DNA of 64,000 nt. It comes from Voacanga thouarsii (taxonomy: Eukaryota > Streptophyta > Magnoliopsida > Gentianales > Apocynaceae). Position numbers and translations under genes: made by a program. The notes under the pieces are model-generated. The model worked only from the letters and a program-made list of their open reading frames with translations. It ran no database searches and had not been told where the DNA came from. Below, in pieces: positions 37,434-47,599 of this stretch; the first letter of the stretch is position 1; each line of letters begins with the position of its first letter. The stretch spans positions 6,479,001 through 6,543,000 of the forward strand of contig JANUWF010001783.1 in NCBI GenBank assembly GCA_026120185.1, in the 5' to 3' direction.

Positions 37434-37682
37434 TGGTTCTCTTTAGAATCGTCGGGTCATACACTAAGGACTAAGACTACAAGAAAAATCAGATGATGAG
37501 ATTAAAGAATTTACAAATAGACAATTAAACATAATTAGAGTACAAAGTACAACATACACTAAGTTAGTTAATTAAAATACATTTATACATACAACAAGAT
37601 ATGACACTTATTTACATGAAGAACATATATACATATCAACATAGTTAAATCAATGAAATTTAATTTTTCATGATATTGTTCC
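37434..37682 (-). other. L1 leader
   Basis: Short untranslated leader between gag and the split primer site. The phrase 'gatattgttcccc' and the preceding 'atcaatgaaattt' match the leaders of L0 (16130-16165) and L2 (58385-58420, opposite strand). Confidence 0.7.
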
Positions 37683-37690
37683 CCGGCAAC
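37683..37690. other. hAT target-site duplication, left
   Basis: CCGGCAAC, repeated exactly at 43388-43395. Eight bases is the hAT family's duplication length. The site is inside L1's primer-binding site (TGTCGTTGCCGGGGA on the minus strand). Confidence 0.9.
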
Positions 37691-38700
37691 TAGGGGTGTG
37701 CACTATTTAATTTTATCCGAATTTCTGAATCGAACTGAACTGAATTTAAGAATTTGGTTCAATTTTCAAGCGGTTCGGTGCCATTTTTTCTTGAATATTT
37801 CAGTTTGGTTTTCAGTTCAATTGAGATAAAATTCGATAAAATTGAAAAATCAAAATATAGTATATATTATTTATTTTTCAAATAATTTAATAAAAAATTA
37901 CTTTCCCTACCCCCCCAATCCCATCCCTCTGCTGAACCCCACTACCCCACCCCACTCTAAGACCCAAACGCAGCCACACAAGACACAATTACACCAAATT
38001 CAGACAATGCCATTGGAATTTGGAAGCCCTAGCCACTCCACTCAGTCGCCGCCTCCATTGTAGTCTTCCTTCCTTCTCCTTGACTCTCCTCATCTATTGC
38101 TCTACATTGTCTACAACCCATCACCGTCAATGACTCAGTCAACCCTTAGATTCTTCAATCCTCCACCTTCTCGGCTCCCCCATCTCCTCTGTTTTGTTGT
38201 TGCCTCGCCATCTTTTCTATGTCGTGACCCATTGACCGTAAGCTTCTACCAGCCCGTCAGGCGTCAGTGACTTAGTCAACTCTTAGATCCTTCAATCCTC
38301 CTCCTCCTTGGCTCCCCCATCTCCTCTGTGTCATTATTGCCTAAGCCTCGCCATCTTCTGTGTGTCATGACGTGACCGTAAGCTTCTTCCAATACCGGCG
38401 CCACCTTTTTATCATTTGGGAGGTAATATTTACTACAGGCTCTATAGCTTATGAGCTTAATACCGTATTTATCTTTTTCTTGGTTTCTTTTGCCTTTGCC
38501 CATCCCTTTTCTCACCACAGAGTGCCGTTGTAAATACATGTGAAGTTGGATTTAAAACTGTAAATTTTTCCTCAATTTTAAAAGTTGGACTCCATATGAG
38601 AAAAGCTTTCGATTTGGGTGTGCATTTTCTCCTCCATCTCATATGAAATATTTGATTTTTTTTTTCTATTTACATCTTCATAAGAGTCTAACATATGATA
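37691..38700 (+). other. hAT 5' subterminal region
   Basis: No gene is present. 37730-37850 has repeated GGTTC/GAACT words. 37900-38400 is C-rich on the plus strand and includes a two-copy tandem duplication with ~137-base period (38126-38262 and 38263-38398), each copy holding 'cttcaatcctcc', 'ggctcccccatctcctctg' and 'gaccgtaagcttct'. Confidence 0.65.
38126..38398. repeat. Tandem duplication, ~137-bp period, two copies
   Basis: The copies start 'gtcaatgactcagtcaac' and 'gtcagtgacttagtcaac' and both end near 'accgtaagcttct'. They are diverged but collinear. Confidence 0.8.
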
Positions 38701-38917
38701 TGCTTGCGAGTATTATCATGAGAAATCATATGTAATTATCTTGATTTGTGGTTGGGACTTGAATCTAAACGGTAGTTGGGACTTGAATGCAATAATTAAA
38801 GGGAAATTTTTGAGCCAATTACAGTTAAGGGCCAATAGACCTTGCTTGTTTGAAAAATGACATGTAAATGGGAATCTATTCTCCCTCCTAAATCTCATAT
38901 CATATTCTCTTTTACTT

Positions 38918-38927
38918 CTATATATAG
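38918..38927 (+). promoter_or_regulatory. TATA-like box upstream of the peroxidase fragment
   Basis: CTATATATAG lies about 95-100 bases before the ATG at 39022. This allows a 5' UTR of about 65-75 bases, normal for a plant promoter. It may have been carried in with the peroxidase exon. Confidence 0.5.
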
Positions 38928-39021
38928 AAGGACTTCATGCATGCTATCCTATATGTCCCAAGTGAAGATTAGTTCTAGAATTTACATTACTTTGTTTTTC
39001 TAAACCATAGCTCTCTCTGCA

Positions 39022-39135
39022 ATGGCTTCACCTAGCAACTACTTTGTGGTAATTCTTCTTATTTCATCACTTGTTTGCTTCACCAAAGCACAACTCTCAC
39101 CCAAATTCTATGCTCCTAAGAATAAGCACATGTAA
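39022..39135 (+). pseudogene. Class III peroxidase first-exon fragment inside the hAT
   Basis: A 38-codon frame begins MASPSNYFVVILL, continues with a hydrophobic core and SSLVCFTKA, then QLSPKFYA. That is the form of a secreted class III peroxidase: a signal peptide ending in A, then mature QLSP-FY. The motif that normally follows (a Cys-Pro-Asn segment, then catalytic Arg/His) is absent, and the frame stops at 39133-39135. So only signal peptide and mature N-terminus survive. A weak splice donor (CAT|GTAATT, 39132) followed by an acceptor at 39520-39521 would join it in frame to the transposase N-terminus. The family call rests on a short match; it could be another secreted protein. Confidence 0.55.
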
Positions 39136-39521
39136 TTGTTATTTAGGAATAATTGAATTCATTTACTTATGTATTTTTAAATCTTTTTTAACATAAAAAA
39201 TCTATTATTTAGGAGATAAATGTTCCAAACAATGCATAACCTTTGATTTAAATTAGAAGAACATCTGGAAAGGTAAGTCTCAACTTGGTAATTTGCAGAA
39301 CAAGTTAATAAAAAGCTGTAAAATAATAATCAGCATTTCTCATTATCAATTATCATTGTACCATCAACTTGAACATCTAGTTCATCAATTTAATCATTAT
39401 AGTGTTTGTGGAAGCCCATACTTTTAGATTCTAGTGTTCTTAGATATGAGCAAAGAGGAATTTGACAAAGAATTATTAATTTGCCAAAATTTGACAAGGA
39501 CTAGTATTTTTTATTTTATAG
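39136..39521 (+). other. Probable intron between peroxidase-like exon and transposase exon
   Basis: AT-rich, no coding sequence. It ends in the acceptor-like 'ttttttattttatag'. From 39522 the text SDQVDSTLVNTRSNS matches the N-terminal style of BED-finger hAT transposases, supporting an exon start there. Confidence 0.45.
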
Positions 39522-41303
39522 GAAGTCAGATCAAGTAGATAGTACCCTTGTAAACACAAGGAGTAATTCATAAGATGACCTACCAAGTCATGAAGGATCA
39601 ACACTTCAAATAATAACTAATAACATTTTAAGAAGAGAAAGGAAATGACGCCTCGATCAATTGTATGGTCCCATTTTACCAAATATACAACTGAGGATGG
39701 AGAAAAAAATAAAATTAATTAATGAGGGGGGAAGAAAAAACAAGGGATTGTTATGACATATATTTGGAAGAAAAAACAAAATTGAAGAGTTTCTTGAGAT
39801 ATTCATCTAAGAGAATTTATCTTACCACTGACTCATAGACTTCTGAACAACAAATTAATTACATGTGTCTCACTGCTCATTTCATAGATGATGATTAGGT
39901 ATTGCATACAAGGATTCTAAATTTTTGTCCAATAGACAGTCATAAAAGTGAAACAATTGGAAAATGGGTGGAAAAAAGCTTGCTTGATTAGGGGATTGAA
40001 AATGTTTTTTCAATTACTGTTGATAATACGAGCTCCAATGATTTGTAGTTAGTTATTTGAAAAAAAAAGATTCTATAATTGGAGTACTAATTTACTTGGG
40101 GTTAAGTTTCTTCTTATAAGGTGTATAGCACACATAAAAAATCTTGTTGTGAATGATGGTTTGAAAGAGATTTCTCATTCCATTAGTCATGTTTGAGTAG
40201 CTATTAGATATATAAGGCAGTCACCTAGTAGGTTGAAAAAGTTTAAGGAGTGTGTTGAAATGGAAAAGATAGAAAACAAGAGGTTATTATGCTTGGATGT
40301 TCCCCCTAGATGGAACTCGACTTATTTGATGTTAGATACAGCTTTGAGTCTTGCAAAACCCTTTGAAAGATTTGAAGATTTAGATCCATATTTTAAATTT
40401 GACCTATTAATTGATCATAGTGGGCTGCCTAGTGAGGAAGATTGAGGTAATATTTCACATTTTGTGAAGTTTTTTGGGTCATTTTTATGAACTTACATTG
40501 TGAATTTATAGCTCATTATATGTGATTTCAAATCAAATGCTTCATGAACTTAGTGATATGGTTAAATAATTGAATACATGGAAATTCAGTGATAATGGTG
40601 AGTTGAGTGAAATGACAAAGAGAGTGCGAAATGAATACAATAAATATTGGGGGAATCGTGAAAAAATAAATTCATTATGTTTTACACAGTTATTCTTGAT
40701 TCTCGATTTAAATTGCATTATGTTGGGTGGATGATTCAAAAGATGTATCCAGATAACATTAATTTTGTTGATAAGGTAAAGAAAGGTATTTATGAGCTAT
40801 TTGACGAATACAAGAGATTGAATGGTTTTGAAGTAGGTTATAGCTCACAACTACCCTCACCAAGTGGATCTTCTAGTTCAATTTCAAGTAAACATTCACA
40901 AGTTTCAGTTAAGCCATCAATAAAACGGCGAAATTTAGAAGTAGACACTAGACGTGAGCATGATATGTTTCTTAATGAGGGTGGAGGGGTTAATACAAAA
41001 AATGAATTAGATAAGTTTCTTGGTGAAGAAAGAGAAAAATATGGCGATGAATTTGATATCCTGAAGTGGTGGAAGCTTAATGCTTCAAGATTTCCTATAG
41101 TTGCTCTAATGACTCGTGATATATTGGCTGCTCTAGTTTCTAAAGTTGCTTCCGAGTCAGATTTTAGCATGCAAGGTCATGTTCTTGACACATTTTGAAG
41201 TTCTTTCACTCCAAGAATGGAGCAATGTCTTATGTGTGCTAAAGATTGGTTGTGCAATAAAGCAAAACCTGTTAATATTGAAGAAGACATTGATATTCTA
41301 TAA
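39522..41303 (+). pseudogene. hAT transposase, RICESLEEPER/BED-finger type (decayed)
   Basis: The transposase of an Ac-like element cuts and pastes via an RNase H-like core. Order seen: N-terminus (SDQVDSTLVNTRSNS, 39524-39580); BED zinc-finger start (SIVWSHFTKYTTEDG, ~39660-39705); core (YLTTDS-stop-TSEQQINY, LTAHFIDDD, ETIGKWVEK, 39815-40030); PRWNSTYLMLDTA (40305-40345); LDSRFKLHYVGW (40690-40730); and the C-terminal dimerisation domain (FDILKWWKLNASRFPIVALM, VASESDFS, VLDTF, 41050-41197). A TGA at 41198 interrupts before SSFTPRMEQCLMCAKDWL, ending near 41303. Several stops stand where the family has Trp (TGG to TAG) or Arg. Non-functional. Confidence 0.88.
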
Positions 41304-43387
41304 AAAAATGGATAATGGTAATCTATTTTTCATGTTTTATTTTAAATTTTTAATGCTTGTAAATATATATTTATTTATATCTTAATCTGATTTCTAACTT
41401 TTTTTTAATTTCTTTTTGTAAAATTTGCAAAAAGTGGTAATGAATTTACCATTCTTAATCTTTGAAGAAAATTTAAGCCATTGAGAATTTAAGTAAGCTA
41501 TTTTTCTTTAAAATTAAGCCTAAATATCATATTTTTAGACAAATTTATCTCCTAGGAACTTCAATTATGCTATAAATATGTGATCTGAAATTCTGAATGT
41601 TTTAATTCATTCTTTTCATTTTGCAAGGTTAAATCTGTTAGTCTGGTACCCCTTCAGGTAGACAAAATGGTACATCTTCTCAAAATTATCTTTTTAGCTA
41701 TTTTCTTATGATGTTCAAAAAGAAAAATACATGTAAAGAATTGCAAATTGTTGTGATTTGATATGGTATGGTATGAAAAAGTTTTCTTGTGTGTTTGTGT
41801 ATACTTTGTTTTCATTGGCTCAAGTAGTACCTAGTTTTCTGTTTTGATGTTGCTCTATTTGGTGGTGATTGTTATAATTCAAACACCTAAGCAGTACCTC
41901 ATTTTGTTGTTGCTCTATTTGGTTAAAAGCAGTACATGATGTGCATACTGTTGCTATTCTATTGGATATGGGTGGTTATGTTAGTTGGCTAAAAGCAGTA
42001 CCTCCTATTGTTACTTGATATTTCTCTTGGATATGTTTGGTCAAAAGAAGATTATGAGATGTTTTCTTTTATCTTGTTTTGCCTCTTGTGAATTAATTGG
42101 AGCTCTACTATTTTTATTTGTCTCTACATGTTTGCCTCTTGCTATTTCTCTTTTTTTTTCCTCTTGTTTTGCCTCAAAATCAAACTATGACATGTTTGCT
42201 ATCTTCTGCAGTCCTTAGGGGGAAATCTTCTACTGTGAACTGTGAAGTTAGAGACTTAGAGTTGCTGCTAGAAAGTTTTTTTCCCCCCTATGATTTATGT
42301 TATCTTGATGCTTGCTTGTGTAATAGTATTGGTCCTATTGGAATTTGGATTTGATAACTGTGTATTGGCCTATAAATCTTTAAATATTTAGGTTTTAGTT
42401 AGTCTTAAATTGTATGTTAGATTGGAGTTGGATTTGAATTTGAGTTTGTAGTAATGCTTTAAATTGTCTGAAGATTCTAGACTCTGAAATGAATGTTAAT
42501 TGTTGATGATGTCTTAAAAATTGTTGAATGTTGGATAAATCAAGGTGCAGGTTGTTGAGTTGAGTGACTATATGACTGTATTATATAATGGTATAGATAT
42601 GAGCAGGCTGTTGGTTGGTTGGATTAGATATGAGTTGAGTTGTATGACTATATTATGACTGATCATGATTGTATGGCTATTGAGGTGGATAAATCAGGGT
42701 GCAGGCTGTTGGTTGGATTGGATTGGATTGGATATAATATATATGATATATCATGTGTTTTGGTTTTTATTTACATTAGATTTAGGTTTTAATGGAAGTT
42801 GGACTTTGCTTGCTTGTTGTATACTTTTATGGACTTAAATTCTATGTTGGAGGAGATTTAGATTTTTATTTGAGTTTGTTTTAGTGCTTTAAGTTGTCTA
42901 AAATCTAAACATTGTTTAGAATGTTGATGTCTTAACTGCTAGGTATAATTCCTTTAATTTCTCTTGATGCCAATACTTTAGCCTATTCAAGTGTAATGGT
43001 ATAAGGATTAGGTGTAGGTGGTCAGTGGTCACTTGGATTGGATATATCATATGTGTATTAGGCCAATTTAAAAATATTTGGGCTTTATATTAGATTTGGG
43101 TTTTAGTGGAAGTTAGACTTTGCTTGCTTATATGGAATCGTGGATTTAAATGTATATTGGGCTAATGCTTAATAGGCTAGACTCAAGACTATTTGGATCT
43201 TTAATGGGCCTATCTAAATTTCGGTTTAAATCGAACCAAGACAAAACTGAACCGAAATAGTTTCAGTTCGGTTGTTTCAATTTTCTTAGATATTTAGGTC
43301 AGTTTGGTTGTGGTAAAAAAAATATAAAATAAAAAAACCTGAAATTTTAAACCGAAAATCAAACCATAAACCGAATGAACGATCTTA
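41304..43387 (+). other. hAT 3' region with degenerate repeats
   Basis: No gene is present. 41820-42060 repeats 'gttgctctatttggt' and 'aaaagcagtac'. 42360-43170 holds about three diverged copies of a ~300-base unit around 'caggctgttggttgg', 'ggattggata' and 'ggaagttggactttgcttgctt'. The last 180 bases carry AACCGAA-type subterminal repeats. Confidence 0.65.
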
Positions 43388-43409
43388 CCGGCAACGACAC
43401 AAAAAAACT
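43388..43409 (-). other. hAT right TSD and remaining half of L1 primer-binding site
   Basis: CCGGCAAC at 43388-43395 is the right TSD. With the following bases it reads, on the minus strand, TTTGTGTCGTTGCCGG, the tRNA-Asp-type primer site next to the LTR at 43410. Confidence 0.8.
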
Positions 43410-44782
43410 TTATGCGTAAATTTTGGGTATAGAAAAATCATAAAAATTTAAATCCATCCATAGCCTAATTTTAATTAAAACATTAATTCTCAAATTACAC
43501 ATATGAATAAATATACTCATCGCAAGTATACTACAAAGAGTTAATGAGTATCAATTCTCAAGGAATAACTACCATTAGTTACTTTTCATTCATTATTTAA
43601 CCGACCCAATAAAGTGATAAGAGAATAAATAAATAAATAAAAATATACAACTCAAGGATAAAAGAATATTCAATTTAGACAAATATTCTTGAAGACATGG
43701 CAATGAATTACTTAGTAAGTATCACAATCAATTATTATCTTGGCGTAATAAAGGAATTAAAATAGACCTACTTCGTTTGCAATCCATGAAATCACTATCT
43801 TCTAATTAAATTAGTAAGCATATTCTGTCTCAATCAATTTACCCAAAAGATACATTAAAAATCAATCCTTACATAAATCCCTATATTTTAAGTTGTTTAA
43901 AGTATGAAATTAGTCAATGAATCTATATTCTAGCAATCATCAATTAATCTTTGATTACTCAAATTCTTGACAATAGCCATTTTTTAAAGCAAGTTAAGTG
44001 ATAACAAATATGAAATTAATGAAATTGAAACTACTATCAATCTCTTCTGCAAGCAAGGTAACAAGAAGAATCAATTAATCAATTCCTTAATAAAAACATG
44101 TAATCAAATACCAAGAATGATAATCAATTGATCAAATGACTAAATTAACTTAAAAAACATGAATTCTAAAATAATGTCAAATTACAATAAAAACATTGAT
44201 CACATTATTGTTTTAGAAAAAGAAAACAAAGGTAAAAGAAAGAATTCATAAACAAGCCCTCCCCTTCCTTCTTGAAGACCTTCTTGAATAATACCCATTT
44301 GACTGATGAATCTCCTCTTTAATGATTGATTGGTAGTATTGATCCTTGGATTCATATGTTTCTCTTGTATTTTCCTTGCTTAAATAGACTCCCAAGATGC
44401 TAAAATTCATTCTTTAAGAGTTCTAAGCCGAGTACAAGTTGAAAAATTCCAAAAGTCTTATGAAATTCCTAAATTTGCGCATAACAAGAAAATTCACCCC
44501 CTCTAGGTAGTGTTGGGTCAGCACTGCCCGTGCTTTGTTTTTTCAGTCGAAATCCCCTATTCCAGACTTAGGCCGACCGACTCTGTGGGACACGACCGAC
44601 GCCGTGAATTGCAATGACAACAGTTTTTCGTTGTTTTTTCCTTAGTTCTGCAATAAAATACAAAAATACCTTTCTAAAGGTAAAATATCAAATTTGAAGG
44701 AATATAACTAGTTATTGCATCAAATGTATCACACAATATCCTCTAATAACTAGAAAATTATTGATGAATTTAGCCTCTATCA
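43410..44782 (-). repeat. L1 5' LTR
   Basis: 1,373 bp, starting TTATGCGTAAATTTTG (TG mutated to TT) and ending TTTAGCCTCTATCA. It aligns with 25373-26775 throughout, including 'cctcttt.atgattgattggtag' and 'tctaagccgagtacaagttg'. It is followed by AATCT, the right TSD. Confidence 0.85.
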
Positions 44783-46285
44783 AATCTATACAGGAATTGG
44801 CACTGTCTAGGGCATACGAACCAGCACCAAATAGGTTCTGAAAAACAAGAATGAACTTACAGAGATTAACCAATGCCTATTAAAGATGTTTAGGATAGAG
44901 CCGGTTAGAAGATAGAGGAACCAGCGCCTGTTAAGAAGTTAATTTGGCGTCGGGTAGAATAGAAATGTTAAAATCAAGACCCTGAGAGTAACAGGTGCCA
45001 GTCACAATGATGAACATGCACCATTTCAAATCAAAACAATGGCTATTAGGGTTAACTGTTGTCAGTTCAAAGATGAACAGGCACTAGGTAATGAACCTGT
45101 ACCAGACATATGAATGAATAGCCGTCGTTTGTCATTGAAAATAGTAGACAGACATATAACTCAAACAAAACAAGATAAAACAATAATCAAGCTCAGGTAC
45201 GGCTTTACAAAGCTTAGGAAATTCAACCAAACAAGTAGCCAACACAACTAATCACTTTTCTAAAACAAAGTTCACATTAACTCACACCAAAATACAGTTT
45301 ATCATTCACAAACCTTTACTTTACACTTATCAAAACTTGAACTAAATAATGCTTGGCGAAAGGATTTAGTTTACTGATATCAGCTCATAACTATTATATT
45401 TTATTAGGAGAAGAGCCATACAGAAAACTAGGTATCATATCCCTTAGCAAGGGCCATACATAAGACCAGGTATTGTATTCCCCTAGCCAAGGGCCATAAT
45501 TCATAGAAGTTGGGATTCCCTACCAAAATCACCCACAAGCACTTATCAATTCATAAATTAGAACAAAACAATCCATATACAGAACTTAACACATAAACTT
45601 ATGAATCATACATATCAGTGAACAATCTAATTAGCCATGTTCATTCCAATTTTCATATATTTCAAAGTATCATACTTTTTAAACACTATAAAATAGAAGA
45701 AAATTTTCACAGAAAACAGTTTATCAAAGGTCAAAATATAGGAAAACCTAGTTCTCCTTACCTGATACCACAATCAGACAATTTAGAAAGCCAAGCCTTC
45801 TTAATCACTGCCAAAAGCTTCTAGTTATCTACAATTCCCAATATTCACAACCACAAACTCAGAATCACAACATCATAGAAATTCCTAATTCAAAACCCTA
45901 TAACCCAATACCTCATAAGCATAGAATTGAAGGCCTAATACATTCTAAATCTCTAACCAGAGAAAAAAAGGGAATCACAGCTACTCAAATCTATAGTTTC
46001 TGGCTTCATCTCGGTTTTAGGTTCTTTACTCCCATCATTATTCCCCTATTTTGGTGCAGAAATTGAAAAAATGAAACGTCGTTCGTTATAGGATAAAGGA
46101 AAGCCCTAAACTAAAATAATTCAATAAAGCCCTTAACTTAATTAGTATTAACTATTAACCCAACTAACTTCTTAATATCACATAATAGCCCTCACAACAT
46201 CAATTAGACCCTAAGCCCACCAAGAATAATTAAAGGAAAACCCAAATTAGAAAAGGTCCACAAGGAGAAAAGGTTCGTGGGCTCA
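44783..46285 (-). repeat. Tekay-like 5' LTR, outer part
   Basis: Continues the LTR from 25372, paralleling 18333-19833: GGCACTGTCTAGGGCATAC, the 'acaggtgcc' block, 'ctacaattcccaatattcac', and the end GTTCGTGGGCTCA. The next bases (CACCA) do not match the left flank of the whole element. Confidence 0.85.
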
Positions 46286-46324
46286 CACCAACAACCTCAT
46301 GGCTTCCATTACGATCTACATTAG

Positions 46325-46825
46325 AGATCGTAGTTCCTCTCACGTCACCGTAGGAGTGAACTAGTATATAATGGGGATTCCACAAAGATCTAGAACTAAT
46401 GGATGGATAGAATTAATTCCCGGGATACCTGCCATGATCGTCTAGCCTATGTTGCAGGTTATAGTACAAGGATTATCCATAAAAAATTAGAAGGAATGAT
46501 CATACCCTCGATGGAGTTATCTTCTAGATCATTACCTAGAAAGGTAATCAATTTGTATTAGTCAATACACTTATAGATCGTGATTCCTCTCATGTCACCA
46601 TGGGAGTGAACCAGTATAGAATGAGGATTCCACAAGGATTTATGTCTAATTAATGGATAGAATTGATGCATGGGATACATAATGCTATCGACTAGCTTGT
46701 GTTGGAGGTCATAGTGTGAGAATTATCCATAGAAAATGAGAAGGAACAGTCATTCCCTCGATGGAGTTATCTTTTGGATCATTACCTAGAAAAGCAGTCA
46801 ATTTGTGGCGGTTAATACAATTAGC
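46325..46825. repeat. Tandem duplication in copia-2 leader, ~249-bp period
   Basis: Two collinear copies start near 46327 and 46576. Both contain 'cctctca.gtcacc', 'gattccacaa', 'attatccata' and 'ccctcgatggagttatctt'. They lie between the Tekay LTR end and copia-2 gag; the rest of the stretch to 47029 shows no gene. Confidence 0.85.
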
Positions 46826-47029
46826 TTAAAGAACTATTAATCTTTCTACGAAGCTATGTCAATTCTTCTAAGAGCTAAATTGATCATGTTATAGATAATA
46901 GTAAAAGGTTTAACTATTATCTGGATATAATATGAGGATAAAGTGTACAAATTATTTGTTTAAATTTACATAAACTAAGAATGTTTTATTTTTCGAATTT
47001 CGAAAATAGTCGGTGGTGGTTCTTTTAGT

Positions 47030-47584
47030 CTTTTGGCCGTTATTCTCTGCAAGAATAAGTTAACGGGACCAAATTATATAGATTGGAAAAGGAACTTAGA
47101 CATAATACTCACTGCTGAGGAGTATAAGTATGTCTTGTACAATCCCTGTTCTGTGATTGGGGAGAGTTTTATTGAAGAAGAGTGAAAGGCTAAAAAAACA
47201 TGGAAGAAGACTGACGAGATAGTTCATTGCTACATGTTAGCCTCCATGTTAAATGTGCTCTAGTCTAAACACGAGCACATGGCCACTACCTACAATATTA
47301 GCATGTTATTGGCCATCATATTCGTCGACAAGATCCAAACCATAAGGTAGGAGGCTGTTAAAATGATCATGAATACTAAGATGGTTGAGGGAGTATCAAT
47401 CAGTGAGCATATATTCAAAATGATTGCTGCTTTTGAAGAAGCAGAAGTCCTAGGGACAGTTATTCCCAAGAGCTAGGTGAACATGGTCCTTGAGACTTTG
47501 CCGGACTCCTACTCATAATTCACATTAAATTATAATATGAACAAGTTAATTATAAGCTTAACAAAATTGATAAATGAGCTACAT
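47030..47584 (+). pseudogene. copia-2 gag, first part (decayed)
   Basis: Starts in the phrase NKLTGPNYIDWKRNLDIILT, then AEEYKYVLYNPC, ATTYNISMLLA, MIAAFEEAEVLGTVIP and NYNMNKLIISLTKLINEL. In-frame stops include sites where the family has Gln and Trp. It is cut by the CACTA insertion after 'gagctacat'; it resumes at 49412. The sister copy is at 63541-64000. Confidence 0.85.
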
Positions 47585-47599
47585 CACTACTAGAAACTG

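Larger units (their letters stand above)
37691..43387 (+). mobile_element. hAT (Ac-like) DNA transposon, 5.7 kb, decayed
   Basis: It starts TAGGGGTGTGCAC and ends GAACGATCTTA, poorly preserved inverted ends (about 8 of 14 positions), flanked by a perfect 8-bp TSD. Both ends carry short repeats of the AACCGAA / TTCGGTT kind (37730-37850 and 43210-43380), typical of hAT subterminal transposase-binding regions. It encodes a broken RICESLEEPER-type transposase (39522-41303) and carries a peroxidase-like fragment upstream. The TSD joins the two halves of the L1 primer site. Confidence 0.88.
25373..44782 (-). mobile_element. L1: Athila-like gypsy derivative with gag and env-like ORF but no pol
   Basis: The LTRs are 25373-26775 (3') and 43410-44782 (5'). 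Flanks AGTCT and AATCT form a 5-bp TSD with one change, and the undisturbed Tekay 3' LTR gives the empty site. Subtracting the hAT (37691-43387) and the insertion with one duplicated 577-bp copy leaves about 8.2 kb: LTR, leader, gag, ~1 kb spacer, env-like ORF, 3' UTR, LTR. No protease, RT or integrase text was found, so the element would depend on a relative. Confidence 0.85.
17870..46285 (-). mobile_element. Tekay/Del-like Ty3/gypsy chromovirus, split by L1
   Basis: The element has LTRs at 17870-19833 (3') and 24864-25372 plus 44783-46285 (5', split by the L1 insertion). The interior encodes gag, protease, RT, RNase H, integrase and a chromodomain-like end in the gypsy order (integrase after RT). 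The polypurine tract and the LTR start TGTCACG fit the Tekay/Del group of chromoviruses. It is old: LTRs differ at many positions and every domain has stops. No 5-bp TSD is visible (ATCAA left, CACCA right). Confidence 0.85.

Noticed and set aside
41985..42354. Two plus-strand frames with hydrophobic and Cys-rich stretches
   Set aside because: They fall in the degenerate-repeat 3' region of the hAT; no family match and no conserved start or exon structure.
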